A stretch of DNA of 64,000 nucleotides from Sphingobacterium prati (GTDB taxonomy: Bacteria > Bacteroidota > Bacteroidia > Sphingobacteriales > Sphingobacteriaceae): positions 74,050-138,049 of the forward strand of contig NZ_JABJWY010000037.1 of the NCBI RefSeq assembly GCF_013167215.1. The letters are read 5' to 3'. Positions within the stretch are counted from its first letter, which is position 1, and each line of letters opens with the position of its first letter. The notes beneath the pieces were generated by a model. That model saw nothing but the letters and a program-made list of their open reading frames with translations. It searched no databases and was not told where the DNA came from. The position numbers were made by a program, and so were the translations under genes. Positions 39,954 to 48,672 of this stretch are shown here, in pieces.

Positions 39954-42551
39954 TTAGTGGTGGTAATTGATTGTAACATCCTTCATCTCGAATCCTGCCG
40001 GCGCTTTTACAGTAGCAGTACTTCCGACTGGAAGGGTAATATCGAGCTTTAATTTATGCTTTTTGATGGACCAATCTACTTTAACCTCACCATAAGGAGT
40101 CTCAATTGCTGTTTTTGCCCAGGTAAGACCTTTGGGAATCTGTGGAGTGATGAGGATATGTTTATAGCCCGGCTGGTTTTCATCAACACGGATTCCACCG
40201 ATAGCCTGGTAAAACCATGTTCCGATACCATTATAACAATTATGGATACGGCTACGCTCTCCGCTCCAATATTCCCAGGTGGTGGAAGCACCATGATCAA
40301 GCATAAAGAGGTAGCCGGGATAATCCCGCTGCTTGAGCATAGTATACATAAAGTCAACAGCATTGTTGTCTGTAGCCCATTGGGTTAGAATTGGAACGCC
40401 AACGAGCCCCACGGCAATATGGTTGTTGTATTTTTCGGCACTTTCCTTTAAAAGCTGTTGTTTTACTTTTGCATAAGAAGCTTTAGATGTAATTCCGAGC
40501 AGCATGGGGTAGCTCATGTCAAGTTGAGATCCTGTGGCATATTGGTTTGTTTCTTTATTAAAAAATACCTGATGGATCAAAGCATCCAATTTTTCTTTTC
40601 GTTTGGCAAAGTCCTGTGCCTCTTGTGGGAGTTGGAGAACTGTGGCTATTTTTTCCATGGTGGTCAGGCATTCGCTCACGACACAATTGTTGACTAGGTC
40701 GATCGAACGCGCAGCTCCTGCGTCTACACCGGCAGGGGCAAGCCAGTCTCCTAAATACCAGTCACGGTATTTGGTATCTGGCCAGCGTGTAAGGAGCCCA
40801 TCTCTGCTATAGCGCTCTACATAAGAGAGCCATTGCTTCATGGCAGAATAGTGGCGTTGGATCAGCCGCGGATCTTGGTAGTTGACATACGTACGCCATG
40901 ACGCCATAATGAAAAAGCTGCACCAATAAGGCCCGCCGCCACCTGCACCAGGATTGGGTGCTACATGTGGTAGGCTGCCTCCCTCGCGCATGCTATCCGA
41001 CCAGGCCTGTAGCCAGTTGACAAAGAGTGGCGAACTTGCAAACATGGTTTGTAAGGTATTGGTGGATGAATTTCCGTCACCTCCATATCCGGCCCGTTCC
41101 AAATGTGGGCAGTCGACCATATATCCACTGAAAGAAAGACAACGCATGGTGTATTGGATCATCGTGTGGATGGCATTGAGGTCCGGATCCGAACAGATAA
41201 AAGAAGAGGTCTGGCGAAAGTCAGTATGGATTAAATGCGCTTTAACGTCTTTCTTTTTGGGGGGATGTCCGAGGTTGGAAATTTTGATGTATTGGAAAGC
41301 ATGGTGATTGAACTTGTTGCGAAAAGTTTCGCGATGAAGTCCTAATGCCATGTAGCTATCCTGTTGTCCCTGAGGTATAAAATTACCAGCAGTGTCCAAG
41401 GCATCGCTATATTCGAAAACAACGGTCTGATTTTTTTTTAAACCAGTCATCTCCAGTTCGAACCATCCATTTAGTGCTTTTCCGATATCAATCAACCAGG
41501 TGCTATCACTAAGCCTGTTGATTGATGTGGGCCGGTAGGTGGCCTGAATGCGATTGGGCTCGGTCATTTGTGGACTGGCCTTTAGACCAGGAAGTGCGAT
41601 CGTGGATACAGGCGACCAGGAGCGATGGTTTAAGGCAATAGCGTCCATATCTGTTGGATTTAGGCTCGCCTGGACACGCTCGCCTCCAAATTGCAGTGCC
41701 TGCCAGGGCCCTGTATCGGCGTATCCGGTTACTGAACCCTCCCAGGAGGAGTCGGAGACAAGCTTCGTTTGCCAGTGACCCTTGTTGCGAATGTCGAGCT
41801 GAGCCCGGACTAACGCGCCATCGAGAGCAACGTTGAAACCTGTGGTTTTCTTGTACCAGCCCGTGCCCAGCCAAAGTACTATACTGTTTTCACCCTTACG
41901 GAGATAGCTGCTGATGTCATAGGTATTGATCAATGAACGATTGTTCAAATGGGATACGGCAGGAGAAAGTACGTCTGAGCCCACCTTTTTCCCATTGATA
42001 TATACTTCATAGTATCCGAGCGAATTGATATGCAAAAAAGAGAGTGCCATGGCATCCAGATGAAAGTTTTTTCGGAGCAAAGGACTCTGCACACCTTTTA
42101 ATCCAATATACTCACCTTGCATAGGCTGATCCTTCAGAAGTCCAATGCCAAACCGTTGGATATCACTCCAGTCGGATTGCTCGCCTTGGTTGCTCCATAT
42201 CCTCACTCGCCAATAGCAAAGGGACCGAGACGCAAGGGGCTTGCCTGCATAAGGCACCATGACAGATGCGTCGGAGGCGATCTTATTTGATTGCCAGAAA
42301 TCTGCTTGATGATTTTCAAGTAAGGTTAAGCTATCGGATGCAACTTGAATTTCGTAAAACTGTTGGCTCATTTTTCCTCCGTGGGACTTTATTTTCCAAC
42401 TGAAGTGGGGGCTTGTATTATCCAATGCATTTGGATTGATCAGGTTCTCACATCGAAGATCGTATAACTTGATGTTTTTGGATTTGCCGTAACCAACAGA
42501 GGTCAATATACTAAGTAGGCATAACGACAATAGGGCAAACGAATTGGTCAT
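39954..42551 (-). CDS. GH78 alpha-L-rhamnosidase
   Basis: 865 residues with a signal peptide (ALLSLCLLSILTSVGYG). GH78 architecture: an N-terminal Ig-like domain (DLRCENLINPNALDNTSPHFSW, the typical opening), jelly-roll domains (INSLGYYEVYINGKKVGSDVLSP), a six-hairpin (alpha/alpha)6 catalytic barrel and a C-terminal beta domain. The catalytic region carries D480-C-P-H-L-E485-R-A-G-Y-G-G-D492, matching the D-C-P-x(n)-E-R-x-G-[WY]-x-G-D signature whose acidic residues act in inverting hydrolysis. It is transcribed toward the mannan locus from a 337-bp divergent region and has no Sus genes of its own nearby. It releases terminal alpha-rhamnose; whether that is part of the adjacent locus's substrate is unknown. 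Confidence 0.94.
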   Translation of the reverse strand: MTNSFALLSLCLLSILTSVGYGKSKNIKLYDLRCENLINPNALDNTSPHFSWKIKSHGGKMSQQFYEIQVASDSLTLLENHQADFWQSNKIASDASVMVPYAGKPLASRSLCYWRVRIWSNQGEQSDWSDIQRFGIGLLKDQPMQGEYIGLKGVQSPLLRKNFHLDAMALSFLHINSLGYYEVYINGKKVGSDVLSPAVSHLNNRSLINTYDISSYLRKGENSIVLWLGTGWYKKTTGFNVALDGALVRAQLDIRNKGHWQTKLVSDSSWEGSVTGYADTGPWQALQFGGERVQASLNPTDMDAIALNHRSWSPVSTIALPGLKASPQMTEPNRIQATYRPTSINRLSDSTWLIDIGKALNGWFELEMTGLKKNQTVVFEYSDALDTAGNFIPQGQQDSYMALGLHRETFRNKFNHHAFQYIKISNLGHPPKKKDVKAHLIHTDFRQTSSFICSDPDLNAIHTMIQYTMRCLSFSGYMVDCPHLERAGYGGDGNSSTNTLQTMFASSPLFVNWLQAWSDSMREGGSLPHVAPNPGAGGGGPYWCSFFIMASWRTYVNYQDPRLIQRHYSAMKQWLSYVERYSRDGLLTRWPDTKYRDWYLGDWLAPAGVDAGAARSIDLVNNCVVSECLTTMEKIATVLQLPQEAQDFAKRKEKLDALIHQVFFNKETNQYATGSQLDMSYPMLLGITSKASYAKVKQQLLKESAEKYNNHIAVGLVGVPILTQWATDNNAVDFMYTMLKQRDYPGYLFMLDHGASTTWEYWSGERSRIHNCYNGIGTWFYQAIGGIRVDENQPGYKHILITPQIPKGLTWAKTAIETPYGEVKVDWSIKKHKLKLDITLPVGSTATVKAPAGFEMKDVTINYHH

Positions 42552-42888
42552 TGAGGTCTAGTATTTGGTTTCCATAAAGGTAGTGAGCAAAGTGAGTGTT
42601 TTTCAGTAGCGTAAATCTGTTGGTAAACTTTTTAAAACTTCTTGTTGGTTTATATTGTTGTTAGTTAGGGTTTTATAGGTGTTTTTGATTTTTGGTTTGG
42701 TAGATGTATGTATTCTTTTTTATGCTGAAAATAAAAACAAAATGCTGGATCTGTAAGGTTAATTCTTGTTGAAAAGTTTGGCTAAAAATTGTTGTCCATC
42801 AATTTTTAGCTATCTTTATAAGAGTACTAAGCTATTGGATCTTACGATTTAAGAAAGGATATGTTTTGAACGCTCAACGATGTAAACA
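42552..42888. other. 337-bp divergent intergenic region
   Basis: Upstream of both GH78 (-) and the 174-aa protein (+). T/G-rich on the + strand. It holds the 11-bp inverted repeat at 42781-42810 beside a possible + promoter. No open frame with gene-like features was seen. No repeat array or RNA gene was recognised in the left 200 bp. Confidence 0.6.
42781..42818 (+). promoter_or_regulatory. Operator-like dyad inside a putative promoter
   Basis: Perfect 11-bp arms GCTAAAAATTG (42781-42791) and CAATTTTTAGC (42800-42810) with an 8-bp spacer. A -7-like TATCTTTA (42811-42818, one mismatch) follows immediately, and the left arm covers the -33 position. A repressor bound here would occlude the promoter. 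A hairpin in DNA or RNA is the alternative. Confidence 0.5.
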
Positions 42889-43413
42889 ATGAAAAAGATC
42901 GAATTTATTCCACTTGTAGGAATTCATATTGAAGACTTGGGGCGAGTACCCTTCGGCATGGACCAAGCGCAGGTACAGGAATTTCTGGGTGCGCCATCAG
43001 ACGCCCTTGACGGCCAGTATTATTATGATGAGCTCGAATTAAGGTTGGATTTCAATGACCTGGGGCAGCTTGAATTTATCGAAAGCATTAATGGCCCTTA
43101 TCCCCAAAAGACCGAAGTCAGCATCTACGGGGTTAACCCCTTTCAGGTGGAAGCCGACGAACTGCTCCATATATTGAGTGAAAAAAACAGTGGACCTGTC
43201 GATGATGCTGAGGCGGGGTATTGTTATGCCTTTTTGAACAGCTCAGTCGGTGTTTGGCGGCAAATGACCGTAGAGGATATCCAGGAGGATATTGAAGCGA
43301 TAAAGGCCGAAGGGGAATACGAAGAGAATGTGGATATGCTGCTCGAAGACTTGGAGAAAGCTAAGTTTTTTTGGACGATCGGAATTGGTGTTGAAGGGTA
43401 TTATGCCGATTAA
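42889..43413 (+). CDS. Hypothetical acidic protein, 174 aa
   Basis: Soluble, strongly acidic protein without a signal peptide. The start MKKIEFIPLVGIHIEDLGRV is followed by GMDQAQVQEFLGAPSDALDG, a helix-turn typical of small periplasmic or immunity-type folds but not diagnostic. Then come YYYDELELRLDFNDLGQLEFIE (beta hairpins), a helical acidic stretch (VEDIQEDIEAIKAEG, VDMLLEDLEKAK) and a closing strand (TIGIGVEGYYAD). I do not recognise the family. An operator-like dyad overlaps its putative promoter, suggesting regulated expression. The gene stands alone, since both neighbours are on the opposite strand. Confidence 0.65.
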   Translation: MKKIEFIPLVGIHIEDLGRVPFGMDQAQVQEFLGAPSDALDGQYYYDELELRLDFNDLGQLEFIESINGPYPQKTEVSIYGVNPFQVEADELLHILSEKNSGPVDDAEAGYCYAFLNSSVGVWRQMTVEDIQEDIEAIKAEGEYEENVDMLLEDLEKAKFFWTIGIGVEGYYAD

Positions 43414-43548
43414 TGGTATCGCTAGAATAGCAAGGACCCACGGCTCTGACGGTCTATGGATTGGAGGAAATAGCCTAAGATCGATCGGTTTTTCAGATCA
43501 TGCGGGCAAACTGGATACGGATGAACTCGACGTTTGCAGCGAGTAAGG

Positions 43549-44463
43549 TTACTGAAACGCCTGCCTAAATTCTACTGGGCTCTGTTGCGTGTTTTTCTTA
43601 AAGACCTTACTGAATGACTGTGGGTGTTCAAAGCCTAACTCGTATGCTATTTCGCTGATCGATAGTGAACTCGTGCTCAATCTTAGTTTGGCGTATTCAA
43701 TCATTTTGTGTTGTATATGCTGCTGCGTATTTTGCTGCGTATAGATACGCAGTAGGCTACCGAGATAGTTGGGGGAAAGATTGAGCTGCTGGGCAAGCAT
43801 GCTTACTGTTGGAACTCCTTTTGTGATCAGGCTGTCGTAGCTAAAATGTGCCGATAGTATATTTTCGAAACGGGTCACCAGCTCTTGGGTGGACTTTTTT
43901 CGTGTGATAAATTGACGTTCGTAATATCGTTCTGCATAGATGAGCAGCCGTTCGATCTGTTTGATAATCAGTTCGCGGCTGAATTTGTCGATGTTGGATT
44001 GATATTCTTTTTCGATATTCTGGAGAATGTCTACAATTACCGCCTCCTCCTTTTCGGAAAGAAAAAGTGCTTCGTTGACTTCATATTGGAAAAAATCGTA
44101 GTTATGGATATGCTTCGCCAGTTCGCTGTTCCACAAAAAATCGGGATGTATCAAGAGAATCCAGCCACTGGGTTGGGCGCGGACCTCTTGATTAATCTCT
44201 ACTTTCAAGAACTGTAATGGTGATATAAAAGTCAGTACACCCGAATCAAAGTCATATTGTTGCTGTCCATAATTGAACCTGGCATTTACATTTCGCTTTA
44301 AACCAATCGAATAAAAATGCTGTATCCAACTTAATTTGCTGTCATTAATAGGATAGTGCACTTGACTATAATCAACCAAACTGATTAAGGGATGCTCTGG
44401 TTGGGGCAGCCCGCAAAAGCTATGGAACTCCGAAAGGGAATGAAAGCGAAATGTATTCTCCAT
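43549..44463 (-). CDS. AraC-family transcriptional regulator
   Basis: 304 residues. The N-terminal cupin-like sensing half (about 1-170; GVLTFISPLQFLKVEIN, SGWILLIHPDFLW) precedes a C-terminal double HTH (about 200-304). The latter has the signatures SMLAQQLNLSPNYLGSLLR and SISEIAYELGFEHPQSFSKVFKK, the conserved AraC second-helix pattern. It lies 71 bp downstream of the SDR gene on the same strand and is probably co-transcribed with it. AraC/SDR pairs of this kind are frequent in Bacteroidota and usually involve activation of the adjacent oxidoreductase by an aldehyde-, flavonoid- or redox-type signal. The inducer is unknown. Confidence 0.92.
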   Translation of the reverse strand: MENTFRFHSLSEFHSFCGLPQPEHPLISLVDYSQVHYPINDSKLSWIQHFYSIGLKRNVNARFNYGQQQYDFDSGVLTFISPLQFLKVEINQEVRAQPSGWILLIHPDFLWNSELAKHIHNYDFFQYEVNEALFLSEKEEAVIVDILQNIEKEYQSNIDKFSRELIIKQIERLLIYAERYYERQFITRKKSTQELVTRFENILSAHFSYDSLITKGVPTVSMLAQQLNLSPNYLGSLLRIYTQQNTQQHIQHKMIEYAKLRLSTSSLSISEIAYELGFEHPQSFSKVFKKNTQQSPVEFRQAFQ

Positions 44464-44534
44464 AATTGTAAATTTAGTTATTTTCTTTTTTTTAATGTTG
44501 CTGATTTTTCCGCGCTGTCAGTTCTAACTTTAGG

Positions 44535-45386
44535 CTATTGTGCAGTCTGTTCAAAACCTGTGGATACGGTATAGCTCTTCCATTTTTCGATCTCGGCAGT
44601 CAACATGTTAATCTTGTTTTTGGCTAGTTCAAAGGCATCTTCACCCATTAGGAAATGGACTGGCGGATGTGTCAAAGTGCTGAGCTCGATCAATAAAGTA
44701 GCTGCTTTTTGCGGATCGTTTGTCTGATTGCCATGGATCTGGTGTAAGTGCGCTGCTTCATTTTCCCTTGCAGTGACATAAGCTTCGATGGGATTGGCTG
44801 CGGTTTGGATTGATCCATCGGATAAAAAATCTGTTCTAAAATAACCGGGATAAACCAGGGTCGTGTGAATACCAAAAGGCTGCATTTCAACAGCGAGCGC
44901 TTCCGTAAATCCGGATACAGCAAATTTTGTGGAACAATAGATTCCAAAACCCGGGTAATTTCCTGCAAGGCCACCAATGGATGCGATGTTAAAAATATGC
45001 CCCGATTGCTGACGTCGCATATGCGGTGCGATATGCCGGATAGCATTGAGTGATCCAAAGACATTCACGTCAAAATTGCGTCGGGCTTCGGAGTCGCTGA
45101 GTTCTTCGACACTGCCTGTCTGCCCGTACCCTGCATTGTTGACCAGGACGTCGATCCGCCCGAAGTAATCAATTGCCGACAGTGCTGCCCGTGCGACGTC
45201 CGCATCATTGGTGATGTCGACTTCAAGGGGAAGGAAATTTTCATTTTCACCGATTTCTTGCTCCAGGGCTCGTTTCGTACGCGAGGTCGCTACGACAAGA
45301 TAATCTTGTGCTAAAAGTTCCTTGACCAAACTTAAACCCAGTCCTTTGGAGGCACCGGTAACAAACCATACTTTTTGTGATTTCAT
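44535..45386 (-). CDS. Short-chain dehydrogenase/reductase
   Basis: 283 residues, classical SDR Rossmann enzyme. Cofactor motif TGASKGLG (10-17), NNAG at about 86-89 (VLVNNAGYG), and a catalytic Ser-Tyr-Lys set with Y-C-S-T-K (GIYCSTKFAVSG). After the cofactor strand comes TSRTKRALEQ; the Arg residues favour NADP(H). The C-terminal part (ENEAAHLHQIHGNQTNDPQ) matches SDRs annotated as SDR family NAD(P)-dependent oxidoreductases of unknown substrate. It is followed by the AraC regulator gene in the same direction. Confidence 0.9.
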   Translation of the reverse strand: MKSQKVWFVTGASKGLGLSLVKELLAQDYLVVATSRTKRALEQEIGENENFLPLEVDITNDADVARAALSAIDYFGRIDVLVNNAGYGQTGSVEELSDSEARRNFDVNVFGSLNAIRHIAPHMRRQQSGHIFNIASIGGLAGNYPGFGIYCSTKFAVSGFTEALAVEMQPFGIHTTLVYPGYFRTDFLSDGSIQTAANPIEAYVTARENEAAHLHQIHGNQTNDPQKAATLLIELSTLTHPPVHFLMGEDAFELAKNKINMLTAEIEKWKSYTVSTGFEQTAQ

Positions 45387-45612
45387 GTGTTTTAGTTTAA
45401 AAATAAATTGATGCTACAAAGTTGATGATTTGGTATTTTTGGGATGTAGGCAGATCGACGGATCTCGTAGCCAAATCGTGGGTTTGTTGTTTTTTTATAA
45501 AATTGTATTTTCGATAGGCAATCCCTACGACCTGTACCGATGAGAGAAAAGAAGGAAACCAGGAGTAAGCATGCCTGGTAGTATAAATGTAAACTTTTAA
45601 CAAATAGTAACT

Positions 45613-46164
45613 ATGGAAAATCAAGGCGCTTCTGTCGTTATAACACATCATATTTTAGATGACAAGCAATTGGAATACGATCAGTGGTTAGCGGAGATTG
45701 TTCCGCTTACCAAACATGCGAGAGGATTTATAGACTTACAGATCATTCGTCCTATTCCCAAATTAACGTTTGTCTATACGGTAATCATCAGGTTTGATAC
45801 GGTGGACAACCTAAAAATCTGGATGGAGTCCGATACGCGCAAACAAATGATTGAACGGGCAAGCCTCTTATTTCGAAAGCAGGACCGTTATCAGATCAAG
45901 TCAGGCCTCGAGTTTCTTTTTGAAACCCCGGAGCAAGCTCATCAGGTGCCACGGCGCTGGAAACAATATCTTGTTACCTGGTCAGCAATTTACCCGCTGT
46001 CATTGCTTATACCGATTATTCTCCTGCCTGTTCTCCGGTATTTTCATATTCCTCAAAATCATTTTTCTGATGGCTTATTGATTTCCGGATGTATCGTTTT
46101 TTTGATGGTTTATCTGGTTATGCCCAATTACACGAGGGTGATCCGTAAATGGTTAAACAAGTAA
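45613..46164 (+). CDS. Antibiotic biosynthesis monooxygenase (ABM)-domain membrane protein
   Basis: 183 residues. The N-terminal 95 residues match a dimeric alpha-beta barrel of the ABM type (ITHHILDDKQLEYDQWLAEI, GFIDLQIIRPIP, YTVIIRFDTVDNLKIWMESD). Two C-terminal transmembrane helices (about 121-142, 154-172) end in RVIRKWLNK. ABM-TM proteins form a recognised group of unknown physiological role, possibly small-molecule oxidation at the membrane. The gene is divergent from the SDR gene with a 226-bp gap. It is not obviously part of the operon that follows 192 bp later. Confidence 0.82.
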   Translation: MENQGASVVITHHILDDKQLEYDQWLAEIVPLTKHARGFIDLQIIRPIPKLTFVYTVIIRFDTVDNLKIWMESDTRKQMIERASLLFRKQDRYQIKSGLEFLFETPEQAHQVPRRWKQYLVTWSAIYPLSLLIPIILLPVLRYFHIPQNHFSDGLLISGCIVFLMVYLVMPNYTRVIRKWLNK

Positions 46165-46356
46165 GCGAAACAATGAAATACAGCTGAATTTAGGCGAAAA
46201 TTTGAGCGGTCAACCTGTATTGTATTTATTTGGTCGCAAAGAAAATAAAACAATTTTTCCATTACAACGCTTTGTTTTAATAGGTAGGGCCCAATGCGAT
46301 AAATAGCTAAACTGGATTGCGGCTCTGGGTAATGGTTAAATTTTAAATATCTTAAT

Positions 46357-46812
46357 ATGCTACAGAAAAATGATGTTGCGCCTGATTTTACCTTGTATGC
46401 GACTCCAGATCAGAAAATCAAATTGTCGGAATTTAAAGGCCGTAATGTAATCCTTGCTTTTTATCCTGCTGACTGGAGCCCGGTATGTAGTGATCAGATG
46501 GCACTTTACAATGAAATGCTGAAATATTTTAAGAAATATGATGCGGAGATATTGGGTATATCTGTGGATAGCAAATGGTGTCATCTAGCTTTTGCACAAT
46601 CCCGAAAATTGCACTTTCCACTGCTCGCGGATTTTGAGGCAAAAGGTGAAGTCGCGAAAAAATATGGGGTGTATGATGAGGAGGAAGGAGAATGTAAACG
46701 TGCCCTTTTTGTGATCGATAAAGAGGGTGTTATTCAATGGAGCTACCTGTCGCCAACAGCGGTAAATCCAGGTGCAGATGGGATAATAGAAGCATTGGAA
46801 AATCTTAAATAG
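46357..46812 (+). CDS. Peroxiredoxin (AhpC/TSA family)
   Basis: 151-residue thiol peroxidase of the cytoplasm. The active site PADWSPVC puts the peroxidatic Cys at 44, with the P-x3-[ST]-x2-C pattern of the family; the Thr position is Ser. Two further cysteines (SKWCHLAF near 74; GECKRALF near 110) could resolve the sulfenic acid. It reduces H2O2 or organic peroxides using thiols. It is followed after 6 bp by a DsbA/thioredoxin-fold gene, which could be its reductant, making a compact redox operon. Confidence 0.9.
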   Translation: MLQKNDVAPDFTLYATPDQKIKLSEFKGRNVILAFYPADWSPVCSDQMALYNEMLKYFKKYDAEILGISVDSKWCHLAFAQSRKLHFPLLADFEAKGEVAKKYGVYDEEEGECKRALFVIDKEGVIQWSYLSPTAVNPGADGIIEALENLK

Positions 46813-46818
46813 AAATTT

Positions 46819-47328
46819 ATGTCATTAAAGCCAAGAGTAAACGATAAGGATCATATCCAAGGGAATGGCAATGCCGATGTAACAATTGTCGAATATGGGG
46901 ATTATCAATGTCCACATTGTGGCGCTGCTCATCCCATATTGAAAAAGATGATGGCCGAATTAGGTAGTCAAATCAGGCTTGTATTTCGCAATTTCCCGCT
47001 GTCAGAGATGCACGAGTATGCGCGGCCGGCGGCACTTGCTGCTGAAGCAGCGGGGCAACAAGGTAAATTTTGGGAGATGCATGATGCAATCTATGAAAAC
47101 CAGTCAAGCCTGAGTACAAGGTTGTTTATGGATCTCGCCGAACGACTCGGTCTCGATGTCGACACTTTTAAAAGCGCCATGCAAGACCAAAGCTTGGACG
47201 AAAAAGTAGAGGGTGATTTCGAAAGTGGTATGATGAGCGGGGTAAATGGTACACCTACATTTTTTGTCAACGGCGAGAAATTCGATGGCGGTGCAGAGGA
47301 TCTTGTCCGGATGCTACGCGAAAATTGA
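46819..47328 (+). CDS. DsbA-family thioredoxin-fold protein
   Basis: 169 residues without a signal peptide, so apparently cytoplasmic, unlike classical DsbA. The thioredoxin active site C31-P-H-C34 (YQCPHCGAAHP) and the cis-proline loop GTPTFFVNG are present. Between them is the helical insert of the DsbA/Com1/FrnE type (PAALAAEAAGQQGKFWEMHDAIYENQ). It is the second gene of a two-gene unit with the peroxiredoxin (6-bp gap). A role in recycling the peroxiredoxin or other thiol exchange is inferred from linkage and localisation. Confidence 0.9.
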   Translation: MSLKPRVNDKDHIQGNGNADVTIVEYGDYQCPHCGAAHPILKKMMAELGSQIRLVFRNFPLSEMHEYARPAALAAEAAGQQGKFWEMHDAIYENQSSLSTRLFMDLAERLGLDVDTFKSAMQDQSLDEKVEGDFESGMMSGVNGTPTFFVNGEKFDGGAEDLVRMLREN

Positions 47329-47561
47329 TAATTTAATTCTTGTCCGACTTAGGATTGGGCTGATAAGGCAGAGCCTGTCGCACGTGTTGGAAGGCTCGTG
47401 GACAACCGATCAATCCAATATGCAATTAACGATATTTCGTTGTTTTTAACGGGAATGGTATTGTTTTAAGTTTCTTAAAGACAATGGATTGCATCTTATG
47501 GTTAAGTTGTTGTATTATGCATATTGATAAATTAAACAATTAAAAATATAAATTATTCATC

Positions 47562-48383
47562 ATGGCAACATTCAAAGTTCAAGACGGAACTGAAATTTAT
47601 TACAAAGATTGGGGTACAGGGCAGCCTATCGTTTTCCATCATGGTTGGCCTTTGTCAAGCGACGACTGGGATGCACAGCTGATGTATTTCCTTGACAAAG
47701 GTTATCGCGTAATTGCGCATGACCGTCGTGGTCATGGACGCTCTACACAGACTGACCAAGGGAATGACATGGATACGTATGCTTCTGATGTCGCACAATT
47801 AGTAGCAGCATTGGATTTAAAAGATGCGATCCATATCGGCCATTCTACCGGTGGTGGGGAGGTAATCCGCTATATTACCAACCATGGGACCTCACGTGTC
47901 GCAAAAGCAGTATTAATCAGTGCCGTAACACCGACAATGGTTAAGAGCGAAACAAATCCTGACGGTGTACCCATGGACGTGTTCGATGAAATCCGATTGA
48001 ATACAGCGACACGCAGACAACAATATTTTCAAGACTTTACCCTTGCTTTTTATGGCTATAACCGGGATGGAGCCAAGGTGCAGCAGGGGGTGATGGATAA
48101 TTGGTGGCGACAAGGAATGATGGGGGGAATAAAAGCCCACTACGACTGTATCAAAGCATTTTCTGAAACAGATTTTACGGAAGAACTTAAGCAAGTAGCG
48201 GTTCCTGTCTTGGTCTTACACGGTGAGGATGACCAAATTGTACCGCTGGATATTACCGGTAGAAGAGCAGCACAATTGGTGAAAAATGGTACCCTGATCA
48301 CTTATCCTGGATTCCCGCATGGAATGCCGACAACTGAAGCAGAAACAATCAATAAAGATATCCTGGCTTTTATCACAAAATAA
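47562..48383 (+). CDS. Alpha/beta hydrolase, non-heme chloroperoxidase/arylesterase-like
   Basis: 273 residues. The fold is alpha/beta hydrolase with HGWPLSSDDWD (oxyanion loop), the nucleophile elbow GHSTGGG (Ser95), an acid in HGEDDQIVPLD and the catalytic His in FPHGMPTTEAE. YFLDKGYRVIAHDRRGHGRS is typical of the cofactor-free haloperoxidase/perhydrolase branch. The physiological reaction is probably ester hydrolysis. It is monocistronic and followed by a terminator. A possible link to the peroxiredoxin unit 233 bp upstream is suggestive but unproven. Confidence 0.92.
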   Translation: MATFKVQDGTEIYYKDWGTGQPIVFHHGWPLSSDDWDAQLMYFLDKGYRVIAHDRRGHGRSTQTDQGNDMDTYASDVAQLVAALDLKDAIHIGHSTGGGEVIRYITNHGTSRVAKAVLISAVTPTMVKSETNPDGVPMDVFDEIRLNTATRRQQYFQDFTLAFYGYNRDGAKVQQGVMDNWWRQGMMGGIKAHYDCIKAFSETDFTEELKQVAVPVLVLHGEDDQIVPLDITGRRAAQLVKNGTLITYPGFPHGMPTTEAETINKDILAFITK

Positions 48384-48421
48384 AATGTACCCGGATCAAA
48401 AATAGTTTTTTAAATAGTAGT

Positions 48422-48453
48422 GGGGCTGTTCCAAAAAAAGAACAGCCTTTTTG
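48422..48453 (+). terminator. Terminator after the alpha/beta hydrolase
   Basis: GGCTGTTC (48424-48431) / GAACAGCC (48440-48447) stem with an 8-base A-rich loop and a following T-run (48448-48452): a standard intrinsic terminator. Confidence 0.85.
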
Positions 48454-48672
48454 TTTATTCTTTTAGGGATATGGAGATATTTCTTACTTATACCAAGTTT
48501 TTTCGTTTTGGATATGCTGACGATAAATAATATGCTTCTACAGGCTGTTATGAGGTTTAGACTATTTGTAAGTTAATTTTTTATTAAGTAAAAGTGTGTT
48601 GAACCTGTTTAGTAAGGGGTTGTATGGTTATTAATTAAATATTTCTTAATATTAAGGTAAATTATAAACCAA

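Noticed and set aside
48645..48656. Palindrome CTTAATATTAAG before SusC as a second binding site of the OmpR-type regulator
   Set aside because: It contains a CTTAAT core but only as a single palindrome, with no 11-bp direct repeats, so it does not support binding by the same regulator.
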